The notes beneath the pieces were generated by a model that made no database searches, was not told the DNA's origin, and saw only the letters and a program-made list of their open reading frames with translations. Of a stretch of DNA of 64,000 nt, positions 1 through 12,904 are shown in pieces; the first letter of the stretch is position 1, and each line of letters starts with the position of its first letter. Origin of the DNA: Dendrobium chrysotoxum (Eukaryota; Streptophyta; Magnoliopsida; Asparagales; Orchidaceae); contig CM034313.1 of the NCBI GenBank assembly GCA_019925795.1, forward strand, positions 28,077,710 to 28,141,709, in the 5' to 3' direction. The position numbers were made by a program, and so were the translations under genes.

Positions 1-2303
1 CTTAGCTTTATCCATTTCATATTTCTTCAAAATGTCCTTAGTGTATTTAGATTGATTGAGAAAGGTTCAATCATTCATTTGCCTTATGCTAAACCCCAAA
101 AAGTAAGATAATTCTCCCATCATACTCATCTCAAACTCCTTACTCATTATTTTAGAAAACTCATCACTTAAATATTTATCAGAAGATCCAAAAATTATAT
201 CATCAACATAGATCTGGAAAATGAGTAAGTCATCCCCTATTCTCGTCAGAAAAGGGTGGTGTCTACGCTCCCCTTAACAAACTCTCTGTCTAACAGAAAT
301 GTGCTAAGCCTCTCATACCAAGCTCTGGGTGCTTATTTCAATCCATATAAGGCCTTTTTTAATTTGTAAACAAGATTTGGATATTGGGAACTCTCAAAAC
401 CTGGGGGTTGTTCTACAAAAACATCCTCTTTTATTATCACATTTAAAAAGGGACTCTTGACATCCATTTGAAACAGCTTAAATCCCTTGTAACAAGCAAA
501 GGCTAGTAGCACTCTAATGGCTTCCAATCTAGCTACAGGAGCAAAGGTCTCCTCAAAATCAATCCCTTCAATCTGATTATACCACTTAGCCACCAATCTT
601 GCCTTATTCCTAACCACCACACCAGAATCATTCATCTTATTCTTAATAACCCACTTGGTTCCCAGAATACTTTGATTTTGAGGTTTTTCTACTAACTCCT
701 AAACATCATTCCTTACAAATTGATTTAATTCTTCTTGCTTAGCTAAGATCCAAAACTCATCCGGAAGGGCTTGATTAATGTTGGTGGGTTTAGTCATTGA
801 GATAAAGGCAGAGTGGTTTACTTCCTTCCTAAGTCCATGCCTAGTCCTAACACCTTCAGAAGGGTCTCCTAAGATCAGTTCTTTAGGATGACTCAAAGAA
901 TATCTCCAATCTCTAGGTAGTGTGGTTTGAGGTTCTACCCTTTCCTCTAAATTTGCATTTCTAACCCCTTGGGTAATCTCCTCTACCTCATCTTTTTCCT
1001 CAACTCTAGTCACCTTAGGATCAGATTCATCAAACACCACATGAGTTGTCTCTTCCACCACCAAAGTCCTCTTATTGAACACCCTAAAGGATTTCCCCAC
1101 ACTAGAATAACCTAAGAACACTCCTTCATCAGATTTGGGGTCAAATTTTCCTAAGGATGATTTCCTGTTGTTCAGAATGAAACCTTACAGCCAAAGACAT
1201 GGAGGTGGGACAGGTTTGGTGTTCTACCCTTAATGATCTCATAAGGTGTTTTGTTTAGATTTGATCTAACATTTACCATATTCAGCATATAACAGGCAGT
1301 GTTCATCGCTTCAGGCCAAAAGTATTTTGGAAGTGAATACTCATCAAGCATGGCTCTAACGGCTTCCACTAAGGTCCTGTTCTTCCTTTCAGCTACCCCG
1401 TTTTGCTGAGGGGTCCTAGGAGCTGAAAAATTATGACTAATCCCTTGCACCTCACAGAAACTTCTAAATTTCATATTTTAAACTCTCCACCATGATCACT
1501 ATGAATAGTCAAGATCTCACAACCTAACTTTCTCTGAATCTAACTGGAGAAGGACTTAAACTCATGAAATGACTCTGTTTTATGTGACAAGAATTTAGTC
1601 CAAGTGAACCTCGAGTAGTCATCAACAATCACAAAACCATAGACTTTCCCCCCTAAGCTGGCAGTGCTAATGGGTCCAAAGAGATCCATATGAAGGACTT
1701 CTAAAGGTCTAGAGGTGCTAATATCCTTAACAGAGTGAAAGGAGGACTGGACTTGCTTCCTAATTGACAGGCATCACACATGTGGTCCTTAATGAACTTA
1801 AGCTTAGGGACATGTCTAACTAAATCCTTTTGGGTGACTCTCCTAAGGGTTTTCATACTGGCATGACACAATCTCCTATGCCACAACCAAGTCTCATCAG
1901 CAGCAGTTTTTAAGCAAATTGAATTTTCAGCTTTAATGCAACTTACATCCAGCTTATTGACATTATTGATCCTTTATCCCTGCAAAACAATTTTGTCATT
2001 TAAGCTTAAAATACAGCAAGTGGGAAGGAATTTAATGATGTATCCTTTGTCACAGAGTTGACTGATGCTCAACAAGTTATGTTTCAGTCCATCTACAAGA
2101 AAAACATTGTCAATCATAAAACTCTTTGAATCACCAATTATACCTAAACCTACCACCCTCTTGGTGGTGTTATCTCCAAGTGTAACCTTGCCTCCAGCCC
2201 TGGCCTCCAGTGAAATGAACTGATTTACATGTCCAGTCATGTGTCTAGAACATCCGCTGTCTAGGTACCACATGCTCTCACGAGGTCTTGTGTGAGAGCA
2301 CAC
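1..2303 (-). pseudogene. copia pol pseudogene (protease, integrase, RT)
   Basis: Protease is at about 1974-2303 with the motif WYLDSGCSRHMTG (catalytic D-S-G). The zinc-binding integrase N-terminus is at about 1750-1890 (MWHRRLCH, later CDACQLG). The integrase core is at about 1170-1700, including SAPRTPQQNGVAERKNRTL, whose E is the third catalytic acid. The acidic linker and RT follow from about 1120 to 1. The RT fingers and palm are visible at 333-635 (ARLVAKWYNQIEGIDFEETF, then QMDVKSPFLN), and the YVDD catalytic box is encoded at 199-210. Several frameshifts (near 1150, 1490, 660 and 300) and stops break the frame. The frame opens with a GTG right after an in-frame TAG, as in the sister copy at 56423. 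The window ends in the RT thumb. Confidence 0.9.
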
Positions 2304-2314
2304 CTATAAAATCA

Positions 2315-4124
2315 TCAAATGTTAGTTTTAGGAACCCAAACAGGTTTGGGTTCCTTCTTATGAAAAGAAGAATGCAATGTATGTGTGCTGTGCTGTGAAA
2401 CAGGCATTTTGGGCCTCCACACCCAATGTGTACTACGATGAACAGTGCAGGTGTGGGAAATGTGTCCTAACATACCACAGAAAAAACATCTAACACCAGG
2501 AAAAGGGTTAACTAGTCTACGTGGGTGATAATGCCTCTTCCTAGGTTTGTATAAAACATACTTTGATGATTTTGAACCAGATTCTACAAAAGATGGAGGT
2601 GCATACAATTGTGCAAACGTAGGAGGTATTTCATGTTTCTCAAAAGCATTGATCTTAACTTTTAAAAATTCATTTTCTTTCTTTAAACCTGCAATTTCAA
2701 ATTTCAAAGCACCATTGCTACTCTCCACTTCACATGCCAGATTGTCTAATTCGTTGAAAGCTTTTTCTAAATCAACATGCGTGTTTTTCAGTAAATCATG
2801 CTCCGTAGTCTGATCAAAATATTTTATGTTCAATTCATCAAACTCATCAAGTAAATACATGTGATTGCTGTCAAGTGTGGAATGATCTTTAACTATCGAA
2901 TCATGCCCTTTTTGTAAATTGAGAAGTCCCAGTTTCAGGCTAGTATGAGTTTTCTTAAGCTTCCTATACGATGCATAAAGTTTTTTAGATATTTCAAATT
3001 ATTAATCGTAAGTAAGCTCACATACCTCTTCCTGGTCAGACTGACTAGGATGATCATCAACCATCAGACACAAATTTATTTCCTCCTCTTCAGCTTCAGT
3101 CTCAGAAGCAGATGCAGAATCTACCCAGAATGCCTTCTGAATCCGCTTCTTATCCTTCCTGAACTTATATTTCTCCTCACCCTTCTCCTTGCTTGGGTGA
3201 GCTTTATGTGTAGGACATTCATCCTTAATGTGTCCAGGCTTCCTGCATTCAAAATAGACCGTATAAGATGAACCCTTAAAATTTTTTCTGGACTTACCCT
3301 TGTTCCACTTCTGAAAGTTCTTGTGTTTCTTCCTTAGAAAGCTTTTGAATAGCCTAGTGATCAAGGCAATGTCATCGCTATCAGACCTGGAAGAACTAGT
3401 ATCACTCTCGTTGGCCTTCAGTGCCACTATTTTCTCCTTCTTCTTCTCACCTGCATCAAGCTGTCTTTGGTTCACCCCTTGCTCATAAGCAATGAGTGAT
3501 CTAAGTAAGCTATCAATAGAGTAAGTATTCAAATCTTTAGATTCAGTGATTGCAGTTATCTTAGCATCATACGAAGAAGGTAAACATCTAAGGATTTTGT
3601 TCACTCTTTTGTAATTTGTAAGTTCTCATTCTGAGGAATACAAAGAAGTGACAATTTGAGTGAATCTCGTATACATTTTAGAAATAGGTTTCAGTAGGTT
3701 TCATGTGATAAAGTTCGTAGTCATGAAGCAAAATATTTAACCTAGACTGTTTGACTTTAGTTGTACCCTTATAAGTGATGCACAATCTATCTCAAATTTC
3801 TTTGTCAGTTGTACACATAGACACACACATGTAATCCTCATATTTTAAAGCATAAAAAAAATAGTTTAAATATTTGGCATTCAATTGTACTAAGTTACAT
3901 TAATCAAAAGTCCAATCAGTAAAGGACAGTTCAAATTTAACATTGTTAATTAATCTAAAAGGCGGCTCATAGCCATCCTTAATAAGCATCCACATATGAT
4001 AATCAATTGATTAAAGAAAAGTGGACATGCGAGTTTTCCAAAAATCAAAAGGTATGTTATCAAACAATGGCGGTCGTGTAATTGAATAACCTTCAGCAGT
4101 ATTACGATTACCAAAGTTAGCCAT
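2315..4124 (-). pseudogene. copia gag pseudogene with coiled coil and two zinc knuckles
   Basis: The ATG at 4124 lies about 45 nt after the primer-binding site and matches the gag starts of the copies at 54592 and 29552. The N-terminal capsid-like part (3605-4124) holds an in-frame TAA at codon 38 and a TGA replacing a Trp codon. The part at 3002-3604 keeps a degenerate first zinc knuckle (YFECRKPGHIKDEC, first Cys lost). An acidic and coiled-coil-like stretch follows, then a second intact CCHC knuckle (CFFCGMLGHISHTC) in 2315-2860. The reading frame ends in TGA at 2315-2317. Gag would coat the element RNA in the cytoplasm. Two knuckles separated by about 250 residues is longer than a minimal copia gag. 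Confidence 0.85.
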
Positions 4125-4168
4125 GGATCAAATTTAAAAGTTTTTCAAAACTAGATTTTATGAATCCC

Positions 4169-4180
4169 GCTCTGATACCA
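4169..4180 (-). other. primer-binding site, initiator tRNA-Met type
   Basis: On the minus strand this reads TGGTATCAGAGC, complementary to the 3' end of plant initiator tRNA-Met, the usual primer for plant copia elements. It sits 2 nt inside the LTR end (CA at 4183-4184). Confidence 0.95.
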
Positions 4181-4182
4181 CT

Positions 4183-5878
4183 TGAAAGTTCGATAGGGAT
4201 ATTAAGCCTTGATGAACTAGTCCCGAGGCTAACCAAGAGGGGGGGTGAATTGGTTATTTAAAAATTCGAGAGCAACAATAAAAAATCTTTTTGATGATTT
4301 GCAGTGGAAAGAAGTAAAATACACAAACGAAAAGATCAAATACAGATTTCACCCAAGCAGTTAATAACAGAAAATGAAACTGCAGAAAGTAATCAGAACG
4401 AACACACCAGACTTTTATTGTGGTTCGGTCAACTTGACCTACATCCACTCCTCGCAGCCTCCCCTCTGGGTATTGCACTAACTCAAAGTGTCTCTCCTTT
4501 TACTCCCACAGCAAGGCGAAGAAGCCTGTACAGAAACTCCTTTCCATCGACACGGTGAGGTAGAGAACATAACCTCCTTTTGCTTACTCCTGAAGCAGGC
4601 AGAGAACCTCAGACTCCTTTCGCTTCCTCTTGAAGCAGGCAGAAAACCTGAACTCGTTTCGCTTCCTCCTGAAGTGGGCAGAGAACCCGGATCCTCTTGC
4701 TGACGATCCTTCCAAGAGACAACGATAAGACCAGAGATGAGGAGTGGAGAAGATAACTCTGATCCTTACTTGGAGCAACCTTTGTGAATCCCTCACAAAC
4801 TCCCCCTCACAAGATCCTCTCTCTCTCTCCTAAACTCTCTCTCTCTCTAGGGTTTCTCTGGAAAGGAAAGTGGCAAAAACATTTTCTTATTGGAAGAAAA
4901 ATATCTTTTAAAGGAGGGCTCTAAAATTTCCCTAAATCTCAACTGGTCGGCAAGAATCATGCAGGATGATCTAAATATCATCCTGTATGATTAGTTCAAA
5001 ATCAACTATTTTATTCTGGACGATCTGGCTCTTCTAAACCATCAATAGAAAAAATTGATCAGATCATCCCGTACGATTCTGCGATCGTCCGGGACGATTA
5101 GTGTAAATCCAGGAATTTCATCCAGAAGACCGCTTTGGTCGTCCAGAGAAACTTGTGCTAGACGATCCAAAAATGACTTGATCGTCCAGGATGATACGGG
5201 TATCATCCTGTATGAAAAGTTCAAAAAGTGCCAAAATCATCCTGAGCAGTGCTCTGGACGTACAGCTAAAACACACTAGACGATCATGATCATCCTGGAT
5301 GATCTTGCGATCGTTCCAGACGATATGATCATATCAATTAAATATTAATTACTTTCCTTAATTACCAAACTAATTTAGGCATGATTGCACTGGATTGTCC
5401 AGGATGATACACGTATCGTCCGAGATGATCAGATCAAATCTATAAAATTAAAACTTGCCTAACTTGTTCTGGCGGCTGAGAATTTTTGATTTGAGCCTAT
5501 CATCTCGTACGATGTATGGATCATCCAGGACGATCTGCTTAATCAGACACACTTAACTTGGTCGCCCTAATTAGGGTTTCTATTTTCACTTGATCGTCCA
5601 GGACGATGAGAATATCGTCCAGGATAATCTGAACAAAAATTGAACAGAAAATCTAATTCACTCAAGCTCTCCCCTGAGTGTGTGTGTGCAAGGTTACTTA
5701 GCTAGGGGATCAGTTACATTACAATTGACTTAAGAAAAGGAAAACAGTATATTTGGACACACTTGGACCCGATCTTGAGTTGGATTGAGTTGCTTTTGAT
5801 CTTTTGTACCTGAAATGGGTTAGCCAAGCAAAACATAATAGAAACATATTTGTCATCATCAAAACCAGATTTGCAACA
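4183..5878 (-). repeat. 5' LTR of copia copy A1, family A (1696 bp)
   Basis: The ends are canonical: TGTTGCAAATC at 5878 and CTTTCA at 4183. From its own 5' end it holds a U3 with an array of near-palindromes (about 4955-5640), a degenerate TATA box (TTTAAAAG near 4910-4918) and a transcribed leader with repeated small hairpins (about 4500-4700). It ends in a conserved C-rich tract and PBS-proximal end. In the palindrome array, partners are spaced by 6 bp in seven clear pairs, for example around 5069-5104. Open frames inside the LTR are not genes. Confidence 0.92.
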
Positions 5879-7250
5879 CCTATACCAATAGAAATAGAAG
5901 GTATAGTAGACATGACCCTCAACGTAATGGGTTAATGCTTATTAACAATTGACATGTGTGTTGGGATAGTGTACGTTGTAGGAAAATAAATTGCATGTAT
6001 GCATTCATAACTAGGTAAAGGTGTTCATATATATAGTACCTCTGTTGTATCCTCCTACCTATAATATACATGTTATTACAAAGTCCATAACATATACACC
6101 AAAAGAAACCTAAGAAAATGATCCACCTTCTAATGCAAATCACTACCCATATGAATGCATTGTATGCTATAAAATAATGTATGGAGCAGTGTGTATGGAA
6201 AACTCATGATTTCAATTATATAAAAATTTATAATACAAATTAGGGTGTGCAAGAAAGAAGGGTGGCTAGGCTCCCCCACAATAAGCCTGATTTTCTACAC
6301 TTATGAATGATGGAAATCTATAAATATGTTTTCTTTTTTTTTTTTCAGCTTTTTAGCTTCTGATATGCTATAGAATTTTAGAAGAGAATGCCGTAAATGG
6401 AAGAGGGATCATTATATATATATATATATATATAAATTGATTTTCATAACTCTTTATTTTAATAACTCAATCTAGGTATACAATTTATACATTTACATTT
6501 GATTCTTTACAATTACATCAGGTCTTTCCTAAGTACATTATATATTAACTCTTTAATAGAGAAGCAAATTATAAGTTTAAATAAAACAATGCAACTACTA
6601 AAGTAAAGTGCACTGTGCAAAAAAATATATAATGTCTGTGGTATAACATCTAAAGTACATGAAAGGTAAATAAAAATTCACATGATATCGTCCAAGCAAG
6701 GCATCCTTTTTACATCAAATCAAATCAACAGTCTAGCCTAAGCTAGAGTCAACAATCCAAATGAACAATCTAAAGTGTATGAAGAAGCTGTGTAGCTTTG
6801 TGTAGATTCTCTAAGATTTTATATTTAAGTTTTCTATAATTTGAATTTATTTATTTATTTATCACATGCCAAAGAATATTTTAATTTAAATTTAAGTTTT
6901 AGTATTTTATTTTGTTTAGTAGAAGATTTTTTAATTTAAAGGGTTGAAGTCATTTAATTTTAAGTTATAATAAATCATGATATTTAATAACCCTAAGTGA
7001 AGTATATGATTACTAATCATCAAATCTTATTACTCCTAATTGTAATGCATTCATACCCCTATATAGAATAAAATGATTACATAGAGTCCCTAGAGTTTTA
7101 GATAACATTTCATTTAATGATTTATTTATAGTTATTTGAAGAATAAATTAACTAAAAGCTCCAAATTGCTCTGAAGCATTCAAACAGCACATCCTAGTCC
7201 TATCAAATTAATGCATGTGTGCTCTCCCTAAGGAATCAAGGATATGTAAA
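5879..7250. repeat. Degenerate repeat, same family as 49100-50150 (gypsy LTR-like)
   Basis: No gene. About 6200-6830 aligns in the same orientation with about 49430-50060. Shared landmarks are a GGCTCCMCCA segment (about 6265 and 49470), TACATTATATATTRACTCT (about 6535 and 49740), and a block containing GCTAGAGTCAA followed by AGTGTRTGAARAAG (about 6740 and 49970). The latter lies at the upstream edge of the Tat-like element, so both are probably LTR or leader pieces of that family. A TA microsatellite is at 6413-6434. The rest is AT-rich and unassigned. Confidence 0.5.
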
Positions 7251-8067
7251 TTACCAAAATTTCAAAATATTTTTCACTGCTGTGTTAGTTTGGAGAAGGC
7301 AACAATTGATAATCTAGGATTTGCTATAATTTATATTTCAGTGGTATATAATAATTGGAAATCAAGAAATTTCTTTAAACATGGAAAAACTATTTCGTCA
7401 GCTTCAATGATTGCATCTAAAATTCATTCACAATCTATTCAAATGCATTTATTTCCAATTTGTCAGAATTGGGATATTAATCAGTAAGATGTGCTATTTA
7501 AAGCTTGGTATCCCCCTCCTACATATTGGATCAAATTAAATGTAAATGCTTCTCTGATGCAGTCTAATATGGCCGGTATAGCTGGCATTTTGTGAGATCA
7601 TAAAGGTAGATTGTTACCTGCATATGGAAAGAAATGAGTTCATTTGGATATATCCTTATTGAAATTGATAGCTGTATTTGATTTCAAAAACATAATCCAA
7701 GAATGGATGACTGACAAGCAAGGAATCATTATTGAAGGTGATAATGTTAATGTTATCAATTTGTTACAAAGTTCACTAAAGAAGACCATAGAGGGGAATA
7801 AACGTATTCAAAGAATTGATTTTTATTCTCTAGAAGTTTTTAATAATGCAAATTTCCATTTTATTTCTTGAGATTGTAATAGAGTAGCTGATTTTTGTTC
7901 TCATCATGCCCTCTTAGGTTTTTTTTTGGGTTTTTTTTGTTGATAATGAACTTCCTTCATGTTTTCTTGACTTGATGAAGAACGAATGTCATAGGGCATC
8001 TATCACATAGTTCCTTGTATCTTTCCTTTTATGTTTAATGCTATTTGAATATCTTAAAAAAAAAAAA
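7251..8067 (+). mobile_element. 5'-truncated LINE (L1-type) tail with RNase H remnant
   Basis: This is the last ~0.8 kb of a LINE ending in an A-rich tail (8055-8067). The first half matches the zinc-finger/linker region of the complete LINE at 38161-44543 (NWDINQ at about 7470 versus NWDVNQ at about 43950). The second half is the RNase H domain: YWIKLNVNAS, MAGIAG, then IIIEGDNVNVINL at about 7530-7770, matching WIKINVDAAL and VVIEGDNLNVI. Stop codons at about 7594 and 7637 break it. The flanks carry an imperfect ~18-bp duplication starting GAATCAAG (7233-7250 and 8068-8087), which marks target-primed insertion and the point of 5' truncation. Confidence 0.8.
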
Positions 8068-8087
8068 GAATCAAGTATATGCATAAA

Positions 8088-8992
8088 GGCCATTAATTTT
8101 AATTAAATATTTATTAATGAATTTGGTCTTCTAATTTTAACTTAAGTTAATTAATTAAATTAAATTAAATTTAACTTGATTACTTATTCAATTTGATTTA
8201 ATTTAATTTATGTGACAATTTTATTTAATTTTTTGTTTTATTTTTATTTTTTTCAATTTGAATTTGTTTAATTTATTTAAACTTTCAATTAATTTTTAAA
8301 TAATTTACTTATTTATTTATGTTTAATTATTTAATTTTATTTAAAATTATTTATTTTTATCAATGTTTATTTATATTTGTTTTATTTATTTTATTTAATT
8401 TTAATTAAGTTTTGTTAATTTTATTTAATCTCGTTGAAATTGTTTAATTTATTAATTTCCCTTTTTTATATAAAAAAATTTAACATTTGTGACTTTTTGT
8501 CTAAATGACCTCAATCAATCAAATGACTGATACCATAGGTTATGGTTAAGATAAGGTACACTTACTAAAAATTTGAAGTTAATTGGATCAAGGATTGATT
8601 TTATTTTTTAAAAGTTTAACAAAGCATTAATCTTTGATTAATATTATTTTAATTAAAATTCGTTAAGATTTTATTTTTAATTGATTATAAGTTTTATTTA
8701 TGATCTAAAATAAAATTTATTTTTTATTTTTATGATTTTTATTTAATTATTTATGAATATTTGAAACTCCAACTCCAAAATAGGGGCTAATTTTAGGGTT
8801 TGTGACTTAATTGACTTAATGACCCCTAGTTAATGTCAAATTAGTTCATAGGGTATATAAAATCACTAAGTGTGCTATATTTAAGTTTCATCCCTTTTGG
8901 ATATAGGGTGAATTTTCTAAATTTTTTGTAATTAGCTAGACAGAACCTTATGTTTAATTCCCTAGGTGTCTCTACTATTCAATTTATTGAAA
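8088..8992. other. AT-rich non-coding stretch, no gene seen
   Basis: Very AT-rich, dominated by TTAATT/AATTAAAT runs at about 8090-8480. No open frame with family resemblance. It is probably old retroelement non-coding DNA interrupted by the LTR that starts at 8993. Confidence 0.5.
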
Positions 8993-10745
8993 TGTAGGAG
9001 CCCAAGCTTATATTTTAATGATAACAAATATTATTGGAGTATATCCAATTTCTCCTACTTTTTATTATTGCATATGTGTTTTTATGTGTACTAAAATTTT
9101 AGGTGAAACATCACTAAGCACCACTAAAAGATCAGGACTCAAGACTAGGTAGAACAAGTTGATGTATGCAAGAGTCTGTGTTTTTATATTTCTTCAGTTT
9201 ATGTCTTGTAAACAGTGAATGTTAGCAAAGAAACCGTGCACACACACATGGGGGGGGGGGGGGGGAGTGAAACATAAGGTTTATTTTTTTTTGAAGATTT
9301 TACTTAATGATCTAGATCATATTGTATGATATGTTCATTTATAATTTAATCAAATTACTTAAATTAAGAAAATAAAAAATTGAGATTGAGATGAACTAAT
9401 TGTACTGTACGATATGAATCATATAGGACAATCAATTTATTTAGAAATCCCTTCCACCATTTATAATTAGGCAATATTTTAAAAATTGAAATTTTCTCTA
9501 TTTGTACAGTACGATATGAATCATCCTATATGACATTCTAAAATCTCACCTAATTAAATTCATATGATTAAGCAATTGAATTAGAAATTAATTATAATTA
9601 GTGATCGTACTGTACGACATGAGGTTCATACTATATAAACTGAGTGGTGACTAGTATAATAATTGATCACCAGACATCATCCAAGATGATCTATTTTTTA
9701 ATTAAACTAATTGTATTATACTATTTAAATATCATACTGGATGATCAGTTAAAAACCTTTAAACTAATCGTATAGGGAAATAGACATCGTACAATACTAA
9801 AGGGAGAATTGAACTAAATGTATTGTCTGATCCTTTAATTATACTGTATGAAGTATGATGGCTAAATTGAATGTTAGGGTTTTTCTTGGAGCCTCATTTT
9901 TGAAGATCTCTTTTTTCATTTTGGAGAGTCTTTGGTTGTTAAGCGGGCTGGAGTCCTCTATGAGGGAGAGTTTGAATGGTGAGCTTTGGGCTTGGGAGAG
10001 AAAGATGTGTTGACACAGAGAGAGAGAGAGAGAGAGTAGCCTTATGGAATTAAGGGAGTGTGAGAGAGGGAATCTTCACGCGGCTGCTCTGGTCATCGTC
10101 CACCCTCTTCCTTTTTGAGCCAAAGTTTTACTTGAAGGAAACTCTAGGAAGAAATTCTTTGAGTCAAAGGGCCACTGACAACTCCATCACCTTTGGAGGG
10201 TAAAAGGGATTTTAGGTTCTCAGCCTCACTAGGAGCGTGATAAGGATTTCTATTCTCTGCCACACTGTGATTGGTGAAAGAGGGTTTCTATGGGCTTATC
10301 CACCTTACTGCGGGGGGCAAAAGGAGAGTCACTATGAGTTTAGTTCAATACTCAGAGAGCAAGTCTTCGGGGAGTGAACGTAGGCCAAGTTTTGATCGAA
10401 CCACTTTAAATCTTTGGTGTGTTTATTTATTTTTAATGCATTTAATTTCCTGTAATTTTATTTTCATGCACATTTATTTTCTTGCATATCTATATTGGAA
10501 TTCATTATCATTGTAATATAAAAAGATTTATATTCATTCAGAATCAACTTGTGGTAGAAAAAAATAAAAACCAAGAAGAATATAAAAACAAAAAAACTTT
10601 GAAATTTCTTTTTCTACAAAATAAAAAGGAAAAAAAAATATTTGTTTCATCGATTGCCTTCGCTTACTTTTGTGTAATTTAGTTTAAGTTTTTCAAGAGA
10701 TTATTTTTAAGAGAATTTTTTTTAAACACTAATTCGCCCCTCCCA

Positions 10746-10777
<32 letters not shown>

Positions 10778-10832
10778 TTATTATGTACCTTGGATAGTTC
10801 AAGTGGTTTAACAACCCTTCCTTAAACTTTCA
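8993..10832 (+). repeat. Solo LTR, copia family B, with poly-G and poly-C expansions
   Basis: It starts TGTAGGAGCCC and ends CTTTCA at 10832. No primer-binding site follows and no polypurine tract precedes, so it is a solo LTR left by LTR-LTR recombination. The U3 palindromes are of the GTACNGTAC type (about 9395-9860). The leader has an (AG)n run at 10018-10036 and hairpin-like units (about 10170-10330). Two homopolymers sit at conserved positions: 16 G at 9250-9265, where sister LTRs have GGGG, and 29 C at 10746-10774, where they have about six C. The flanking 5-mers (TGAAA and TAATT) do not match, so an edge may have decayed. Confidence 0.8.
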
Positions 10833-11080
10833 TAATTAGGGTTGCAATCATGGGCATCTAACCCTTACATGAAAAACACACCACACAAAATTTAAGGCCT
10901 AATGCTCTATGAATTGGACATAAAGAATTTCTAATTATTTGGGTCAAACATTGACCCATATACTTAGAAATTTAATTCAGATCAATGGGGAATTTAATTT
11001 AGGGTAAAAAAATTATGAGATATGAATAACATATAAGAGTATTTCTCCACCCAAATTGAACCCTAACTAATAAATATTTT
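10833..11080. other. Non-coding flank between two solo LTRs
   Basis: AT-rich and without a recognisable coding frame. It joins 12905 onward across the solo LTR insertion, because the 5-mer ATTTT lies at 11076-11080 and again at 12905-12909. Confidence 0.5.
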
Positions 11081-12904
11081 TGAAAGTTTGATGTGCGCCA
11101 AGAGGGGGGTGAATTGGTATTTTAAAAAATAAATTCTAATAAGAGTTCTAGTCTTTTCGTGGATTTTTCTTTTCCCCCTTTTTTTAATTTTAAATTAGAA
11201 AATTAATTAATCGAGTGCGAAAGCTAAAGATATGTTCACAATTATGATGGTGGTGAAATAATTTCAAATATTGCAGTACACAATTAAAATTAAAATTTTC
11301 ACCAAGTAGTTAGCACATTAAATAAATGCATGAAGAATTAAAATGCAGAAAATACGAAAAAAGTACACCATAAAGTTTTATAGTGGTTTGATCACTTGAC
11401 ATACGTCCACTCCCCGTAGTCCTCCACTCTGCGTATTGCACTACTAAAAGTTGACTCTCCTTCTACTCCCACAGTAAGGCGGAGAAGCCTTTACAAGACT
11501 CACTTTCACCTTCCCCAGTGTGGTGGAGTACCAGATGCTATGTCACCCTCCTGGTGACGGCAACAGACCTTCTCCTTTTTCTCCCTCCTAGAGAAGGTAG
11601 AGTACCTCGAGGATGTTGACCTTGAAGCCTCTCTTACTATTGAACCTTCACAAGACTCACCAAGGCCACAAGAGAAGTAAGCGTGTAGCTAGCTCAGAGC
11701 AACCATGTGATCCCCTCACACTCCTTCTCCCTCATGCTCAAGCTCACCTTTTCCTTCCTCTCACAAACCCTGGATCTCTCCAAAAGCTCCCTCTCAAGAG
11801 TTCCTTCCTCTGTCAACCACGGCCTTAATAACTTCTCATTGAATAAGAAAAACTCCTTTTTAAATTGGGCTTTAGAAAACCCTAAAAATTCTAATTTGAT
11901 GATTCTGTTCGTATAGTACAATCCAATATCGTACAGTACGATCAGTTCAAAAATAGTTTCATCCAGTACGAATGTAAATGAACAGTTCACAAATTTTACG
12001 AACATCATATAATATGATCCATAGATCATACTGGACGATCATTTTATTTTTAACTATTCATACGGGATGATCTATGGGATGAATAAAATCATCTCTGTTC
12101 ATCATCCCATACTGTACCATTCGTACAATATGATTAGTTCATTTTTAGATTATCATCCTGTATGATATAAATATCATCCTGGATGATTAGTTCAAAAATT
12201 ATGGTTTCGTCTGGTATGATATATGGGACAAAAAAATCATCACTATTCATCATACAATATGATTGACATCGTAAAGTACGATCAAGTGTAATTAAGAAAC
12301 CATGATTTAATTGCCTGATTATGGGGGATAATTTTAGCAAGATTTTAAATGTTCATACAATATGATTGTAATCGTACAGTACGATTAGTTCAAAAAATTA
12401 AATTTAAAATCTTACCTAAACTGTCCAAGTGGCTAGGGTTTTCAGGTTGAAACAAATCATACAGGACAATCACGATCGTACAGCACGTTTAGTTTACAAA
12501 ACTAATCATCCAGAATTAGCCGTTAACCCTGAGTTTAAATGACAGATCATACAGTACGATCAAAAATCAGATAGTATGATATTGTTAAAAAAATTTAAAT
12601 TAAGTTAAAAAAAAGTTTTAACTCTCCCCTTGTGTGTGTGTGCTTGGTCACCCCTTCTATAAACATACTTTTATGGCAGGCTTAATAAAATAAAAAATTA
12701 AAGAAAATAAAAGTACAAGTTTTTACACATTCTAGTCTACCCAGTCTTGAGTCTCCAGCAGTCTTGAGCATTGTGTATCTTACCTGAAATGTTAGTGCTC
12801 ACAAAAAAAATTAAACATTTATATTTTTGGGGATGAAAATATTAATTCAATCAATATTATTTGTCATCATCAAAATCATGTGCTGGGGATCCCAGATTAC
12901 AATA
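11081..12904 (-). repeat. Solo LTR, copia family B, with perfect 5-bp target duplication
   Basis: On the minus strand it begins TATTGTAATC (a mutated TGTTG start) and ends CTTTCA at 11081. ATTTT flanks both sides (11076-11080 and 12905-12909). The same LTR start form (TATTG) precedes the 3' LTR at 62794. It contains GTACAGTAC-type palindromes (about 11900-12580) and hairpin units (about 11470-11610, read on the minus strand). There is no internal domain, hence solo. The short open frames within it (for example 11694-12029) are LTR sequence. Confidence 0.88.

Larger units (their letters stand above)
1..5878 (-). mobile_element. Ty1/copia element, copy A1 (Sirevirus-like), truncated by window edge
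   Basis: Reading right to left, this element has an LTR (4183-5878), a primer-binding site, gag and pol in the order protease, integrase, reverse transcriptase. That order is diagnostic of Ty1/copia. It leaves the window inside RT, so RNase H, the 3' region and the second LTR are not visible. It is the same subfamily as the plus-strand copy at 52865-64000: LTR, gag and pol align throughout. Stops and frameshifts make it non-autonomous. The base just outside the LTR is 5879; the partner target duplication is out of view. Confidence 0.9.

Noticed and set aside
11613..12029. Open frames on both strands within 11081-12904
   Set aside because: Contained in a solo LTR with verified target duplications; no conserved domain.
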